NCBI GenBank assembly: GCA_910585715.1
Contig: CAJUEX010000010.1
Coordinates: 1-49,529 of the forward strand
From: an uncultured Lachnospiraceae bacterium
Lineage (GTDB): Bacteria > Bacillota > Clostridia > Lachnospirales > Lachnospiraceae
Reading direction: 5' to 3'
DNA: 49,529 bases
The position numbers and the translations under genes are program-made. Shown piece after piece: positions 7,782 through 16,906 of this stretch. How positions within the stretch are numbered: position 1 is the stretch's first letter; each line of letters starts with the position of its first letter. The notes under the pieces were generated by a model. That model did no database searches, was not told where the DNA came from, and worked only from the letters and a program-made list of their open reading frames with translations.

Positions 7782-9560
7782 ATGCCCATGAAAGTTTCTA
7801 TTATTGTTCCCGTATTCAATAGCGCAGACAGTTTGTCAGCCTGTATGGACAGTCTGGTTCACCAGACGCTTGAGGATATGGAAATCATATTTGTCAATGA
7901 CGGCTCTACCGATAACAGTCTGAAGGTTTTGGAAGACTGTCAAAAACAGTACCCGGATAAAGTCAAAGTATTTTCCCAGGAGAACAAAGGCCAGGGACCT
8001 GCCAGAAATCTTGGAATCAGCAAGGCGTCCGGCACTTACATCGGATTCGTGGATTCTGACGATTATGTGGAGTTAAATACCTATGAGCTCATGTACAACG
8101 CCATCACAATGCTGGACTGCGACATTGCCGTGGCTCAATATTACAAGGTCTCCAAGGACGGTAAGGAAACCATACACTGCCGTCTTCCCTTTATGATAGA
8201 TACCCTTTATACCGGCGCCGATTATTTAAAGGACTGCGGCGGCATGTTTGCCATCTGGAACAAGCTGTATAAAAAGTCCTTTATCGAAGGCTTTGAATTT
8301 CCTGCCATCTGGTTTGAGGATGTGGCGTGGACAGGCATTGTTATGAGCCATAATCCTTCCATCTGTTATATTGACAAGCCCTTTTATCATTATATCCGAA
8401 AAGAGGGCTCTACAGTCAGCAGTGTCCGGAATTTGAAAACTTTAGAGGACAGCCTGCAGGCTTCCAGAATGGCTTTGAAGGATTCCCTTCCTGAAAGTCA
8501 GCAGGTGGTGGCTTATTCCTATGCAAAGCTTTTGGTTTTTCAGGCAAAAAGAAGACCTCTGTATGCCACTGAATATTATAAGCTGATACATGAGATGAGG
8601 GCTGCCCTGACTGCTTCTTCATTTTATCAGGAGGATTTATTATTGCAGAAACAGACTCAGGCGCTTGTGGAAGATGACTGGGAAGCGATTCCCTGCCATG
8701 TTTTTTACGATGACTTTGGAAAGGCTGATTCTCCAAAGGAGCTGCCTGCCAATAAGGAGAGCTGGGAAAGCTGCCTGTTTTCGCCCCTTGCGGATTTTAC
8801 CTGTCTGGATGAATCCAATTGCAGTCCGGAAGAGTTTCCTGCCATAAAAAAGGCATATGATGAGGGAAATTATAAGCTGACAGGGCATTACTTTAAATGC
8901 CGCTCTATTTTGGAGCAGGGCGGAATCGGTGTTTCCCAGGCGTTAGTCGGCATAAAGAACATGACGCCCCTGCTTGCCAAGAGCAAGGCTGTTTTTTCCT
9001 TCCTAATGCCGGAAGCCATCAGTCCCTGCTTTTATGCTTCTGCCGCTTCCCACCCTGTAATGGAGGAATTGATAGCTGCCATAGAAGCCGCTGCTTCCCG
9101 AAATCCCAAGGTTACCTTTCAGGAAATCCTGTCGGATTTCTTTTTAGAGAAGCACAAGCTTGTTTACAGCCGTTCCGTTGAAACAGACTTTAAGCGCCGG
9201 TTTATAAGCTGTTATCAGGACACGGTAAGGATTTATTCCTCTTCTGCATTTACGTATTCCTACGGCATTGGTCCGACCTTTGCCAAAATTGACGAAGCCG
9301 CTTTGTTTTCGGAGCCGGAGTTAGCAGGCAATAATCCTGACGACATAAAGAAGTTTTATTACGAGACACTGCAGCAGGCTATTCCGGCATACACGGATTA
9401 TAAAGCGGACACAGAGGTGAACACCGCTGCCAAGCCTTTGATGATTGAGCTAAGAGTGACGAAGAAACAACGCAGACAGCTGGCAAAACGGTTAAAGGAC
9501 TTTAATGATTTGCCGTTATATAAGAAAATTTATCATATATTAAAGTACAAAGAAATCTAA
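7782..9560 (+). CDS. GT2 glycosyltransferase with long C-terminal region
   Basis: A 592-residue protein with an N-terminal GT-A domain (about 1-230): MKVSIIVPVFNSADSL, VNDGSTDNS, QENKGQGPARNLGI, and the FVDSDDYVE metal site. It is followed by KLYKKSFI and a WFEDVAW acceptor-side motif. The 350-residue C-terminal region has no signature I recognise. It probably adds a sugar to a cell-surface glycan. The ATG at 7782 (or 7788) follows AGGAAAG by about 12 nt. The reading frame is open back to 7647, but that extension runs through the right arm of the inverted repeat and is unlikely to be translated. No convincing promoter is seen between the repeat and the start. Confidence 0.82.
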   Translation: MPMKVSIIVPVFNSADSLSACMDSLVHQTLEDMEIIFVNDGSTDNSLKVLEDCQKQYPDKVKVFSQENKGQGPARNLGISKASGTYIGFVDSDDYVELNTYELMYNAITMLDCDIAVAQYYKVSKDGKETIHCRLPFMIDTLYTGADYLKDCGGMFAIWNKLYKKSFIEGFEFPAIWFEDVAWTGIVMSHNPSICYIDKPFYHYIRKEGSTVSSVRNLKTLEDSLQASRMALKDSLPESQQVVAYSYAKLLVFQAKRRPLYATEYYKLIHEMRAALTASSFYQEDLLLQKQTQALVEDDWEAIPCHVFYDDFGKADSPKELPANKESWESCLFSPLADFTCLDESNCSPEEFPAIKKAYDEGNYKLTGHYFKCRSILEQGGIGVSQALVGIKNMTPLLAKSKAVFSFLMPEAISPCFYASAASHPVMEELIAAIEAAASRNPKVTFQEILSDFFLEKHKLVYSRSVETDFKRRFISCYQDTVRIYSSSAFTYSYGIGPTFAKIDEAALFSEPELAGNNPDDIKKFYYETLQQAIPAYTDYKADTEVNTAAKPLMIELRVTKKQRRQLAKRLKDFNDLPLYKKIYHILKYKEI

Positions 9561-9811
9561 ATTAGAAATTTATAATTTTACCGGTGTTTATCCCACCTCA
9601 TAGGATTTTAATAAAATCTTTCAAAAGCCTTGAAAATAAAGGATTTATTAAAACAATGGTTTATGGTATGAACTGAAAGGGATTATTATTTCCCTTGCTT
9701 AATATTGAAAACCGAAGATGAATCGAATACAGACAAGAGTAAGAGAAATCGTTAATGTCGAACTGATTTATAATTAGCCGAGTGTAATGCTTATAACCTC
9801 AACATATGGTG

Positions 9812-9843
9812 GGCGGAGATAATTTTCTTGTCCGCCTATTTTT
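9812..9843 (+). terminator. Terminator-like hairpin
   Basis: GGCGGA (9812-9817) pairs with TCCGCC (9831-9836), followed by TATTTTT. It may end transcription from the GT2 gene or from a lost gene in the AT-rich spacer. Confidence 0.55.
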
Positions 9844-9979
9844 GTGTTTGGAAAACTGCTTACACCAAGGCATATAAACATCAAAAAGCGTTACATCAAA
9901 CTATAAAAAATAAAGGCAGTTCGCAGGACCATGCACTGCAGGGACAGCCAAAAAAACAAAATTGAAACTTAGATTTTGA

Positions 9980-10008
9980 TTGTAACTTATACATGGAAAC
10001 GATAATAT
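9980..10008 (+). promoter_or_regulatory. Putative promoter of the XRE regulator
   Basis: TTGTAA (9980-9985), a 17-bp spacer and TAATAT (10003-10008). The leader to the ATG at 10130 would be about 115 nt. Confidence 0.45.
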
Positions 10009-10129
10009 TAATCATAAGGAACCATTTTTAAGCCATGTAAAATCATTTTGACAAGAAAAAACGGCAATGTCAAAGGCTTTTGGCAGACAAAAAATGCATA
10101 TTCATATACAATAAAGGAGAAGATTCAAG

Positions 10130-10717
10130 ATGGATATCGGATTACAAATCAAGAAATTGAGAGAACAACAAAAAATTTCTCAAGAGGAACTGGCTCTCAA
10201 AATATTTGTTACAAGACAAACCATTTCAAACTGGGAAACAAATAAAAGTTGTCCGGATGTTAAAAGTTTAATTGCTTTATCCAATATCTTCAATGTTTCT
10301 TTAGACAATTTTATAAAAGAAGATATAAAGGAGATGAGAGAACTTGTAGAAAAATCAACAATCAAAAGGTTTAATGTGATGAGTATTGTTTTCCTAATTG
10401 AATTTATTATTTTAACGATAAGTGCTTATCCTTTATTTAGTATTGACGGGTATATAGGAATTATTATTTGGCTATGCTTATTTTCCATAACACTATATAC
10501 GGCAAATAGAATTGAAAAATTCAAAAAGAAGCATGATATTCAGACTTATAAAGAAATTTTGGCATTTATTGATGGAAAACAATTAACTCACGATGAAACA
10601 CAACAAGAAATAGGAAAAAGAAATTACCAGAAAATCATATTTGCATTCGTAACAGGTGTAATCGCATTTATTGTATGTTTAGTTGTAATTTTTATTTTCC
10701 AACATTTATCCAATTAA
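10130..10717 (+). CDS. XRE-family transcriptional regulator with C-terminal membrane helices
   Basis: A 195-residue protein. Residues 4-60 are a Cro/C1-type helix-turn-helix (LQIKKLREQQKISQEELA, then VTRQTISNWE, then SLIALSNIFNVSLDNFI). After a short linker come hydrophobic segments at about 82-100, 105-123 and 168-190, so it is probably a membrane-anchored DNA-binding protein. It is AT-rich and lysine/isoleucine-rich compared with the glycan genes around it, a sign of separate origin. AAAGGAG lies 10 nt before the ATG. A very small membrane peptide gene follows 21 bp later and is probably co-transcribed. Its target is unknown. Confidence 0.85.
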   Translation: MDIGLQIKKLREQQKISQEELALKIFVTRQTISNWETNKSCPDVKSLIALSNIFNVSLDNFIKEDIKEMRELVEKSTIKRFNVMSIVFLIEFIILTISAYPLFSIDGYIGIIIWLCLFSITLYTANRIEKFKKKHDIQTYKEILAFIDGKQLTHDETQQEIGKRNYQKIIFAFVTGVIAFIVCLVVIFIFQHLSN

Positions 10718-10738
10718 AAGAAGGAAGGAGGAAGAAGC

Positions 10739-10849
10739 ATGGAATTTTGGATTATAATGTTTGTTTTGATAGCCATAGGTGGTGGTGGTACTTGTTCATT
10801 AGCAGGTACTTGGTGGGATAGAAAGAAGAAAAAAGAAGAAAAGAAATAA
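10739..10849 (+). CDS. 36-residue single-helix membrane peptide
   Basis: A short reading frame starting MEFWIIMFVLIAIGGGG and ending in a lysine/glutamate tail (DRKKKKEEKK). It has one hydrophobic helix followed by a strongly charged cytoplasmic tail. AAGGAAGGAGG lies a few bases upstream, one of the strongest ribosome binding sites in the window, and a clear terminator follows about 20 bp after the stop. Both facts argue that it is real. It probably forms a two-gene unit with the XRE membrane regulator. Function unknown. Confidence 0.65.
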   Translation: MEFWIIMFVLIAIGGGGTCSLAGTWWDRKKKKEEKK

Positions 10850-10867
10850 TTATATGATTTCATTTCT

Positions 10868-10905
10868 GGGAATGTGTGTGCCTGCAGCACTTAACATTCC
10901 CTTTT
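10868..10905 (+). terminator. Rho-independent terminator of the XRE unit
   Basis: GGGAATGT (10868-10875) pairs with ACATTCCC (10894-10901), with an inner GTGC/GCAC stem, followed by TTTT. Confidence 0.8.
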
Positions 10906-11041
10906 CATGATTGATTTTTCCGTTATCTGCCAACCGCTGATTCACAGCTTTTCTAATTACATTCCAGCAGGAACTCGTTAAAATGCAATTATATTTTAAG
11001 AAAATACTGAATCAGAAATATTAATCTTCATAAACTCTTCA

Positions 11042-11770
11042 CTATTTATCCATAAACTCGATATAAGCGTCCAGCACCTTTTGCACTTCCCCATACATTT
11101 TCAGCTCACCGTCATGAAGCCAGATAATCCGGCTGCACAGCTTTTTCAGGGTGTCCATATTATGGGAGACGATTACCACAGTGCGCTTTTCGTCGGAAAT
11201 CAGCTCTTTCATCTTTTCATAGCTCTTCTTTTTAAATTTGGCGTCTCCTACGCTGAGCACTTCATCCACAAGCATAATATCCGTTTTTAAATTTGCCGTA
11301 ATGGAAAAGGATAATTTGGAAAACATACCGCTGCTGTAGGTCTTCACCGGCATGTCAATAAACTTGCCCAGCTCTGCAAATTCAATAATCTCATCCATTT
11401 TCTCAAACATATACTTCTCGGAAAATCCAAGAAGAGTTCCGGTTAACATAATATTCTCCCTGCCGGTCAGGGCTTTTTGAAACCCGACCCCGATAGCCAA
11501 AAGGGAAATGGAATGTCCGTGCAAATCAATGGTGCCGGAATCCGGCGTGAAAATGCCTGCAATTGCACGGAGCATAGTGGACTTTCCGCTTCCGTTCTTG
11601 CCTACGATTCCCACGATTTCCCCCTGGGGTATGCGAAAGCTTACATCCCTCACCGCCTCCACCAGTTGCACATCGCTCTTTTTAAAGGAAAAAAGACTTT
11701 TCTTTATGGACCTTGACTTTACACATTTATAAGTAATGCTCACATTTTCTACATCAATTGCATATTCCAT
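11042..11770 (-). CDS. ABC transporter ATPase for polysaccharide/teichoic acid export (TagH/Wzt-like)
   Basis: This 242-residue ATPase has Walker A GKNGSGKST, signature YSSGMFSKLS, Walker B IMLVDEVLSVGD and the H-loop VSHN. The LSVGD sequence after Walker B and the sequence around SLLAIGVGF are typical of the Wzt/TagH branch. It ends right after the ATPase fold and lacks the C-terminal carbohydrate-binding domain of O-antigen Wzt proteins, so a teichoic-acid-like TagH is the closer match. It overlaps no gene but starts 1 bp after its permease partner, and closes the long minus-strand operon. It should energise export of the finished, lipid-linked polymer. Confidence 0.9.
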   Translation of the reverse strand: MEYAIDVENVSITYKCVKSRSIKKSLFSFKKSDVQLVEAVRDVSFRIPQGEIVGIVGKNGSGKSTMLRAIAGIFTPDSGTIDLHGHSISLLAIGVGFQKALTGRENIMLTGTLLGFSEKYMFEKMDEIIEFAELGKFIDMPVKTYSSGMFSKLSFSITANLKTDIMLVDEVLSVGDAKFKKKSYEKMKELISDEKRTVVIVSHNMDTLKKLCSRIIWLHDGELKMYGEVQKVLDAYIEFMDK

Positions 11771-11771
11771 A

Positions 11772-12557
11772 TTACATCACCTTTACATAACTGTTCTCGT
11801 TCTTGTAAATAATATTGACTCCAATCAGGGAAATAAAAATTCCTCCCACAAACCAGCACCCAATGGCTATAAAATGAAAATCCTCTCCATACAGCAATGC
11901 ATTCCGCATTCCCTGCATAATGCAGGCAATGGGATTCATGGTTTGAATCAATGTTCCAAAAGGGTCCGGAATCCCGCTGTTTTCAATAGAGTAAAATACC
12001 CCTGACATATAAAACAAAAGCCTTAACAATACGGATACCACATTGGATAAATCATCAATAAACACACCTATATGGAGCATAATCGTACTGACTCCAAAGG
12101 TAACCACGAACAATGTAGCCAGCAGAGGAACCACATAAATGAACCTCCAGTCTAAGGGCACCCTGTAAATCAGCATGAGAAAAAATACCAGTATAAAAGA
12201 AATACACATTTTAAATCCGTTTATCAGCATCTGCTTCATAATGAAAATATATTTGGGCACATATATTTTACTGACGATGGCGCTGTTTATCTTCACCAGC
12301 TTCACACTGGTCTGCACCGTTTTATTAAAAAAGTTCCAGATAGTCAGACCAATAAAAACAAACACGGGGAAATACGGCATTCCCTTTTGAAATACAATCA
12401 GGGAAATAAAGGTATATACCAGCATGAACAACAATGGGTCTAAAATCCACCAAAGCCAGCTCAGCCTTGAATTGGCAACCTCGGACTTTAATTCTGATTT
12501 GGTGGCATACACTAAGTATTGGCTGAATTTTTTTGTATCCATAAAAAATCTCTTCAT
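11772..12557 (-). CDS. ABC-2 permease for polysaccharide/teichoic acid export (TagG/Wzm-like)
   Basis: A 261-residue ABC-2 type permease with about six transmembrane helices. The N-terminal block (YATKSELKSEVANSRLSWLWWILDPL) is characteristic of Wzm/TagG subunits, as is the proline/glycine-rich MNPIACIMQGMRNALL segment before the last helix. It forms the membrane channel with the adjacent ATPase. The pair fits the several TagB/F-type enzymes upstream in the operon, implying that the polymer is completed inside the cell and exported whole. Confidence 0.9.
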   Translation of the reverse strand: MKRFFMDTKKFSQYLVYATKSELKSEVANSRLSWLWWILDPLLFMLVYTFISLIVFQKGMPYFPVFVFIGLTIWNFFNKTVQTSVKLVKINSAIVSKIYVPKYIFIMKQMLINGFKMCISFILVFFLMLIYRVPLDWRFIYVVPLLATLFVVTFGVSTIMLHIGVFIDDLSNVVSVLLRLLFYMSGVFYSIENSGIPDPFGTLIQTMNPIACIMQGMRNALLYGEDFHFIAIGCWFVGGIFISLIGVNIIYKNENSYVKVM

Positions 12558-12630
12558 CTCTGTCCTCTTTTCCTGCTCCTTCCCGCAAGCCTGTCAATTA
12601 TACCAAAAAAATACAATTTCCACAAGAACC

Positions 12631-14382
12631 TTATAGCTCAAGCACCGCCTCTAAGACCCTTTTGCAATTATCCGCATCCTGATACTGATAAAACCTTTCA
12701 ATATGCTCCTGATACTTTTTCTCAAGCATGCAGCCGTTTTCTATATAATGAATCAGTTGATTCACAGTGGTTTCCAAATCCCTGCATACCGGACCAAAAC
12801 CATCCTTTTCAAAGTCAAAATATCCATGTCCGTATTTCTGTCCCGTATAAAACTCTTCCTCATCAAATCTGGCATAAATAACAGGCTTATTCAGATAGGC
12901 AAAATCAAAGGCAACCGAAGAATAATCTGTAACCATCAGGGCACAGCTAATAAACTGCTGCTGATAGCTGAACTCTTCCCCTAAAATGGTAAAGTTATCA
13001 TTTTGTTCAAAGTCCACATATTGCTTATAGTGGCCGGGATGAAGGGCAAATACGCCTTTATAACCATGCTCCTCCATACATGCTGACAGTCTCTTGTCAT
13101 TTATGAGAGAATTATAAAATTGGAAATAAGATGTGTCCTTAAATCCATCAAAATAAACACTTGCTCCCGTGTCCACGTCATAGCTGCCCTGAATGCTCTT
13201 TCTCCATGAGGGCATAATCAATATTTTTTTGCTCTGTTCATTTTCATGCCGCTTTAAATTATCAAACCTGGGAAAACCCGTAACCTTTACTTCCTTTTCC
13301 GTATAGCCGTAACTGCTCTGTAAAAAAGACTGCTTTTCCCTTTCGCTTACTGCAACAAGCAGCTTGAAATCCTTTGTATTCTTTCCAAGAAATCTGGAAA
13401 GGTCATTCTGGGTCACCCCATGCTGTAAAAATACAGACTGGTAAGCAAACAAATCCTGCACAAGGGCTCCTTTTTCTTTAAATGGCTTAAATACATAAGG
13501 GTCAAACTGGGATGAAATGATTTTGCCGGAAAGCAGAAAATACAATTTATGAAGGAAAGAACCTAACGGCAGCACTTTTCCAACCTTTTCCATTCTTTTA
13601 TAGTCGGGGCAATTTTTCCCTATGACATAATAAACCTTTTTCCCTTCCGGATAATGGTCCAACACATATTTAAAAAAGTGCTCCCCGTTGTCATCGGCTC
13701 TGGCCGCCCGATCTAAAATCAGCCAGATTTCCTTCTTTACAAAAGGCTTTAACATAAAATACGCAATCCGGTATCTTAAAATTTCATATTCCTTTTGCCG
13801 AAACAATTCTTTTCTGTATTTCCTTTCCAGTTCTCTGTGAAGCCCTTTTGTATAAGGGGTAAACACTAATATTTTCCCCTTCACCTGCAGCAGTATGTTT
13901 TCACAAACGCCGTAATTGCTTTTCAGGCTGTCAGCCACCGGGAAAAACAATTTATATACAGGTTTTAATAATAGCTTTTGATTCACTCCAAGTTCTGCAA
14001 AAGCTTTCAGCTTCAGCTCTTTAGTGCCATCATAAGGTATGCTCACAAGAAACCACTGTTCGTTTTGCTCATCCCGCCCGTTCGTTTCTTCCTCTTCCCC
14101 AAAGCCCTCACATACCGAATCCCCGGTCGACAGGTTTGTTAGGTTTGCCGGACTTAATGGATTTAATGGGCTTAGCGGATACTGCATGCCCTCCTGGTCT
14201 TCAAAATAAAGAGAAAAATTCTCCAGAGGCAATACTTTTCTTAACCCCTTTAAGATGACGCAGTTCTCCTTCATTTCCATAAAAAACAGTTTTAAAAAAT
14301 TCTTTTTGGGAAATTTTTCCATGGCAGTTTCGGCTATCCGTTCACTCTGCCTGACTTCCTTCAACTCTTCTGACTGGTTCAT
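12631..14382 (-). CDS. CDP-glycerol glycerophosphotransferase-family protein (TagF-like, long form)
   Basis: A 583-residue protein. The first ~190 residues form a divergent N-terminal region with no clear signature. The Glyphos_transf domain fills about 200-580, with QHGVTQNDLSRFL, VTGFPRFDN, MPSWRK, LHPGHYKQY and VTDYSSVAFDFAYLNKPV. The catalytic-type histidines of the HG and HPGH motifs are present, unlike the altered HP motif of the 6142-7395 paralogue. It is a candidate for the polymerase of a glycerol- or ribitol-phosphate chain. A 232-bp mobile repeat sits 20 bp upstream, separating it from the preceding operon gene. Confidence 0.87.
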   Translation of the reverse strand: MNQSEELKEVRQSERIAETAMEKFPKKNFLKLFFMEMKENCVILKGLRKVLPLENFSLYFEDQEGMQYPLSPLNPLSPANLTNLSTGDSVCEGFGEEEETNGRDEQNEQWFLVSIPYDGTKELKLKAFAELGVNQKLLLKPVYKLFFPVADSLKSNYGVCENILLQVKGKILVFTPYTKGLHRELERKYRKELFRQKEYEILRYRIAYFMLKPFVKKEIWLILDRAARADDNGEHFFKYVLDHYPEGKKVYYVIGKNCPDYKRMEKVGKVLPLGSFLHKLYFLLSGKIISSQFDPYVFKPFKEKGALVQDLFAYQSVFLQHGVTQNDLSRFLGKNTKDFKLLVAVSEREKQSFLQSSYGYTEKEVKVTGFPRFDNLKRHENEQSKKILIMPSWRKSIQGSYDVDTGASVYFDGFKDTSYFQFYNSLINDKRLSACMEEHGYKGVFALHPGHYKQYVDFEQNDNFTILGEEFSYQQQFISCALMVTDYSSVAFDFAYLNKPVIYARFDEEEFYTGQKYGHGYFDFEKDGFGPVCRDLETTVNQLIHYIENGCMLEKKYQEHIERFYQYQDADNCKRVLEAVLEL

Positions 14383-14409
14383 ATATAAGCCCTGTCCTCT
14401 CTAATTCTC

Positions 14410-14641
14410 GTAACAGTTCAGCCCGCAGTTTTCCGGACTGGCGCCGGGTGGGGGATGGCGCAGAACATGATTTCTGAAGGAGCCCTTATAAAAACGCCAG
14501 CGCTTAGCGAGGTTCTTTCGAGCTTAGCACTGCTGCGTTTTTATCAGAGCGGAAGCGTGGCGACGCAGAAACATGTTCTGCGCCATCCCTCACCCGGCGC
14601 CAGTCTGGAAAACTGAGGGCTGAACTATTACTAACTGTTAC
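14410..14641 (+). repeat. Palindromic mobile repeat, copy B
   Basis: A 232-bp element. The left arm (14410-14475) and right arm (14567-14631) are complementary over about 65 bp with four mismatches and one bulged A. Between them lies the conserved core. The ends are GTAACAGTTCAG and CTGAACTATTAC, followed by an extra TAACTGTTAC. Flanking octamers TAATTCTC (14402-14409) and TAATTCTT (14642-14649) match at 7 of 8 positions, which suggests a target-site duplication. It lies inside the glycan operon, 20 bp before the start of the TagF-like gene. Confidence 0.9.
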
Positions 14642-14647
14642 TAATTC

Positions 14648-15850
14648 TTATTTCAATAAGGCTACGATTCTCGAAATGGAATCCTTTGAGGTTTCCTTAT
14701 AGCGTTTTACTGCTTCCCTATCATATCCTTCCTCAATTGCCTTCAAAACATGTTCCACTATATTTTCTGTTGAAAAATCCTCAGGGCTTAGAAAGCGTTC
14801 CGGATGTCCGGTTTCTTCTCCGAAATATTTCAGCTTGTCATTCCAGCACAAGCCCACTACCGGAATTTCCAGGGAATAGGATATAATGCAGGCATGGAGC
14901 CTTGCTGCCAGCACTCCTTGAAAACCGCTTATCTGCCTTACAAGCTCTTCATGGCTTTCCGCCCTCTTTAGCAGGTAAGCTTCTTCTAACCCGGCAAATT
15001 CCAACACTTTTTCTGCAAACAGATAATCCGGCTTATAGCCATTACAAAACAGCTTAAATTCCCTGCCTTTTTCTTTCAGCTTCTTTAATACCTCTCCATA
15101 TATTTCCACCAGCCTGCTTTCACTTAAGCGGGTACCATAGTTTTCAAAAATATCGCCTCTTATCACTCCGATTCCGATAAGCAGGCTTGCTTCATCCTTT
15201 TTCACGCCGAGAATTTCTCCCGCAAATACGGCGGAATCCGCTGCCTTTGCAATATAAAGCCCTTCCCTTTTTTTATAACATTCCGACAGTGTTTTAAAAT
15301 CATCCCTTGTGGTAACAATCTTCACGTTCTCATCATTAATTGCCGCTTTCAGGCGTTTGCAGCCGGGATTGCCCTTATCATATCCTTCCACTCCGCAGGC
15401 ATGAAATGCAACCGGAATCCCTTTTTCCTTAGCGGCATGGATTGCCCCGCTGATGCTTACATTCAGATTCTCCTGCTGTGCATATTTAATCAGTCCGCCC
15501 CCTGCAAATACAATCAGGCTGCAGCCTTCTAACTCTTTTCTATAATAAGAAAGATAGGCTTCCTGCATGTCGCTTTGACGTATTTGCAATTCCTTTGCAA
15601 ACTGAAACAGCCTTCTGCATTTGGAAAGCCATGCCTTAAGAGGATTTCTCCCCTGTTTTTTTTGCTTCTTTTTTTTCTTTAAGGAATCGGGAAGTAAATC
15701 TATGACCTTAACTTCACCTTCTATTCCCTGCTCCTTCATGGCAGACTTCAATAAGTATTTAGTGCTTGCGCAAATAAGCGGGTCCCCTAAATTCTTTGCA
15801 TTGTTAAGGCCAATCATGGCAATCTTAGTTTTGTTCATTCCATTCTCCAT
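14648..15850 (-). CDS. Polysaccharide pyruvyltransferase-family protein
   Basis: This 400-residue protein matches the PS_pyruv_trans (CsaB-like) family: N-terminal IAMIGLNNAKNLGDPLI, a central FAGGGLIKYAQQ, then PVAFHACGVEGYD, and the C-terminal LAARLHACIISYSLEIPVVGL with DKLKYFGEE. Members transfer pyruvate from phosphoenolpyruvate to a sugar as a ketal, which adds negative charge. Some relatives are glycosyltransferase-like with unknown donors. It overlaps the preceding SDR gene by 26 nt, so they are translationally coupled. AAAGGA lies 9 nt before this start; a second ATG 12 nt later (15838) also has a usable GGAG. Confidence 0.83.
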   Translation of the reverse strand: MENGMNKTKIAMIGLNNAKNLGDPLICASTKYLLKSAMKEQGIEGEVKVIDLLPDSLKKKKKQKKQGRNPLKAWLSKCRRLFQFAKELQIRQSDMQEAYLSYYRKELEGCSLIVFAGGGLIKYAQQENLNVSISGAIHAAKEKGIPVAFHACGVEGYDKGNPGCKRLKAAINDENVKIVTTRDDFKTLSECYKKREGLYIAKAADSAVFAGEILGVKKDEASLLIGIGVIRGDIFENYGTRLSESRLVEIYGEVLKKLKEKGREFKLFCNGYKPDYLFAEKVLEFAGLEEAYLLKRAESHEELVRQISGFQGVLAARLHACIISYSLEIPVVGLCWNDKLKYFGEETGHPERFLSPEDFSTENIVEHVLKAIEEGYDREAVKRYKETSKDSISRIVALLK

Positions 15851-16886
15851 AAGCTACTGTCCTTTTAAATCCCTCTTTTAAGCTTACCTTCGGCTCCCAG
15901 CCGCATTCCACTGCTTTTCTGGAATCCAAAAGAGGAATTTTACTGGCAAGATATCCTGCCTTCACTTCCGGGGAAGCCTCTTTAAACACGGTCTTAATCT
16001 GTTTTTCCGGGTACATATCCGCCAGCATATTTGCCAGTTCCTTTACCGTTACGATTCCTTTGTGGCTGGAAACATTGTAAACAAAATCGGGAAAATTCAA
16101 AAAGCTTAAAAACAATCCTGCAATCAAATCCGAAATATAGGTGAGCCCTAAAACCGCACTTCCGTCACTGTTCATAACAATATCCTGACTCTGAATCACG
16201 TTTTTTAAAAAATCGCCCACTACCCTGCCGTCGCCAATGAGCATTCCGGGACCGTAAGTATGGGCAATGCGGATTATTTTGGCAGGAACGTTATATTGCT
16301 GCCTGTATGCGGCGCACATGGTTTCAGACATTCTTTTGCTCTCCGGATAGCAGGAGCGAACTAACGTAGGGTCCACCGCACCGTATTCCTCTTCCGATAC
16401 GAACTCCTGTCCGGACAGGCTCTTTCCATAAATCTCCCTGGTGGACAAAAACAGAACGCCCCTGCTTTTTTTCTCTCTGGCAAAATCCAGCAGATTTTTC
16501 GTGCCTGTTGTATTGGCAGCTATAGTCCCTACCGGGTCATTCACAAACTGCCTTGGTCCTGTCTGGCTTGCGGCATGTATGATAAAATCCGCCTTTTCCT
16601 CTGTCTGAATGGGTTTCGTAATATCCTGCAGCAAAATGCCAAAGTCCTTGCGCCGAAGAATACTGCCGAATCTGTTTTTTACTTTCTCTTCATTTCGGGC
16701 AAGACCAAGCACCTTTATGTTTAATTGTCTTGTTTCATTTAAATAAAAAAGCGTATACGCAATATAAGAAGCAATCATGCCGTTAATGCCTGTAATCAGT
16801 ACAGTGGCATCCCGCAGTTTTTCAAAATCTATGTCTTCCTTTGTAATACGCTCTAAATCTTCCAAAATAATAGGATGAAGCTCCAT
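15825..16886 (-). CDS. Extended SDR, NAD-dependent epimerase/dehydratase
   Basis: A 353-residue extended short-chain dehydrogenase. The Rossmann motif is ITGINGMIASYIA (about 32-44), the serine site is LFLSTREIYG, and the YxxxK pair reads CYPESKRMSE. IRIAHTYGPGM is the usual substrate-side block. By overall likeness it resembles NDP-sugar 4,6-dehydratases or UDP-glucuronate decarboxylases. It follows a TarI-like cytidylyltransferase by 20 bp, a place where a TarJ-type alcohol dehydrogenase is expected in ribitol systems. It may therefore act on a CDP-linked substrate instead. The substrate is unknown. Confidence 0.8.
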   Translation of the reverse strand: MELHPIILEDLERITKEDIDFEKLRDATVLITGINGMIASYIAYTLFYLNETRQLNIKVLGLARNEEKVKNRFGSILRRKDFGILLQDITKPIQTEEKADFIIHAASQTGPRQFVNDPVGTIAANTTGTKNLLDFAREKKSRGVLFLSTREIYGKSLSGQEFVSEEEYGAVDPTLVRSCYPESKRMSETMCAAYRQQYNVPAKIIRIAHTYGPGMLIGDGRVVGDFLKNVIQSQDIVMNSDGSAVLGLTYISDLIAGLFLSFLNFPDFVYNVSSHKGIVTVKELANMLADMYPEKQIKTVFKEASPEVKAGYLASKIPLLDSRKAVECGWEPKVSLKEGFKRTVAYGEWNEQN

Positions 16887-16906
16887 GCTGTTCCTCCGTT
16901 TCGTCC

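Larger units (their letters stand above)
9561..10129. other. Gene-poor AT-rich spacer before the XRE regulator
   Basis: About 570 bp with no supported gene. It holds a small hairpin (AAGGGA 9677-9682 with TCCCTT 9691-9696), a terminator-like hairpin at 9812-9843 and the promoter at 9980-10008. The base composition changes abruptly from the GT2 gene to its left, which fits inserted or relic mobile DNA. No transposase or integrase fragment could be recognised. Confidence 0.5.

Noticed and set aside
10048..10245. 65-residue plus-strand frame overlapping the XRE gene start
   Set aside because: It is out of frame with a strong HTH protein and lacks its own ribosome site.
14410..14641. CRISPR array or attC-type integron site
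   Set aside because: Only one copy per locus, no regular spacers, no cas or integrase gene, and the structure is two long arms around a core.
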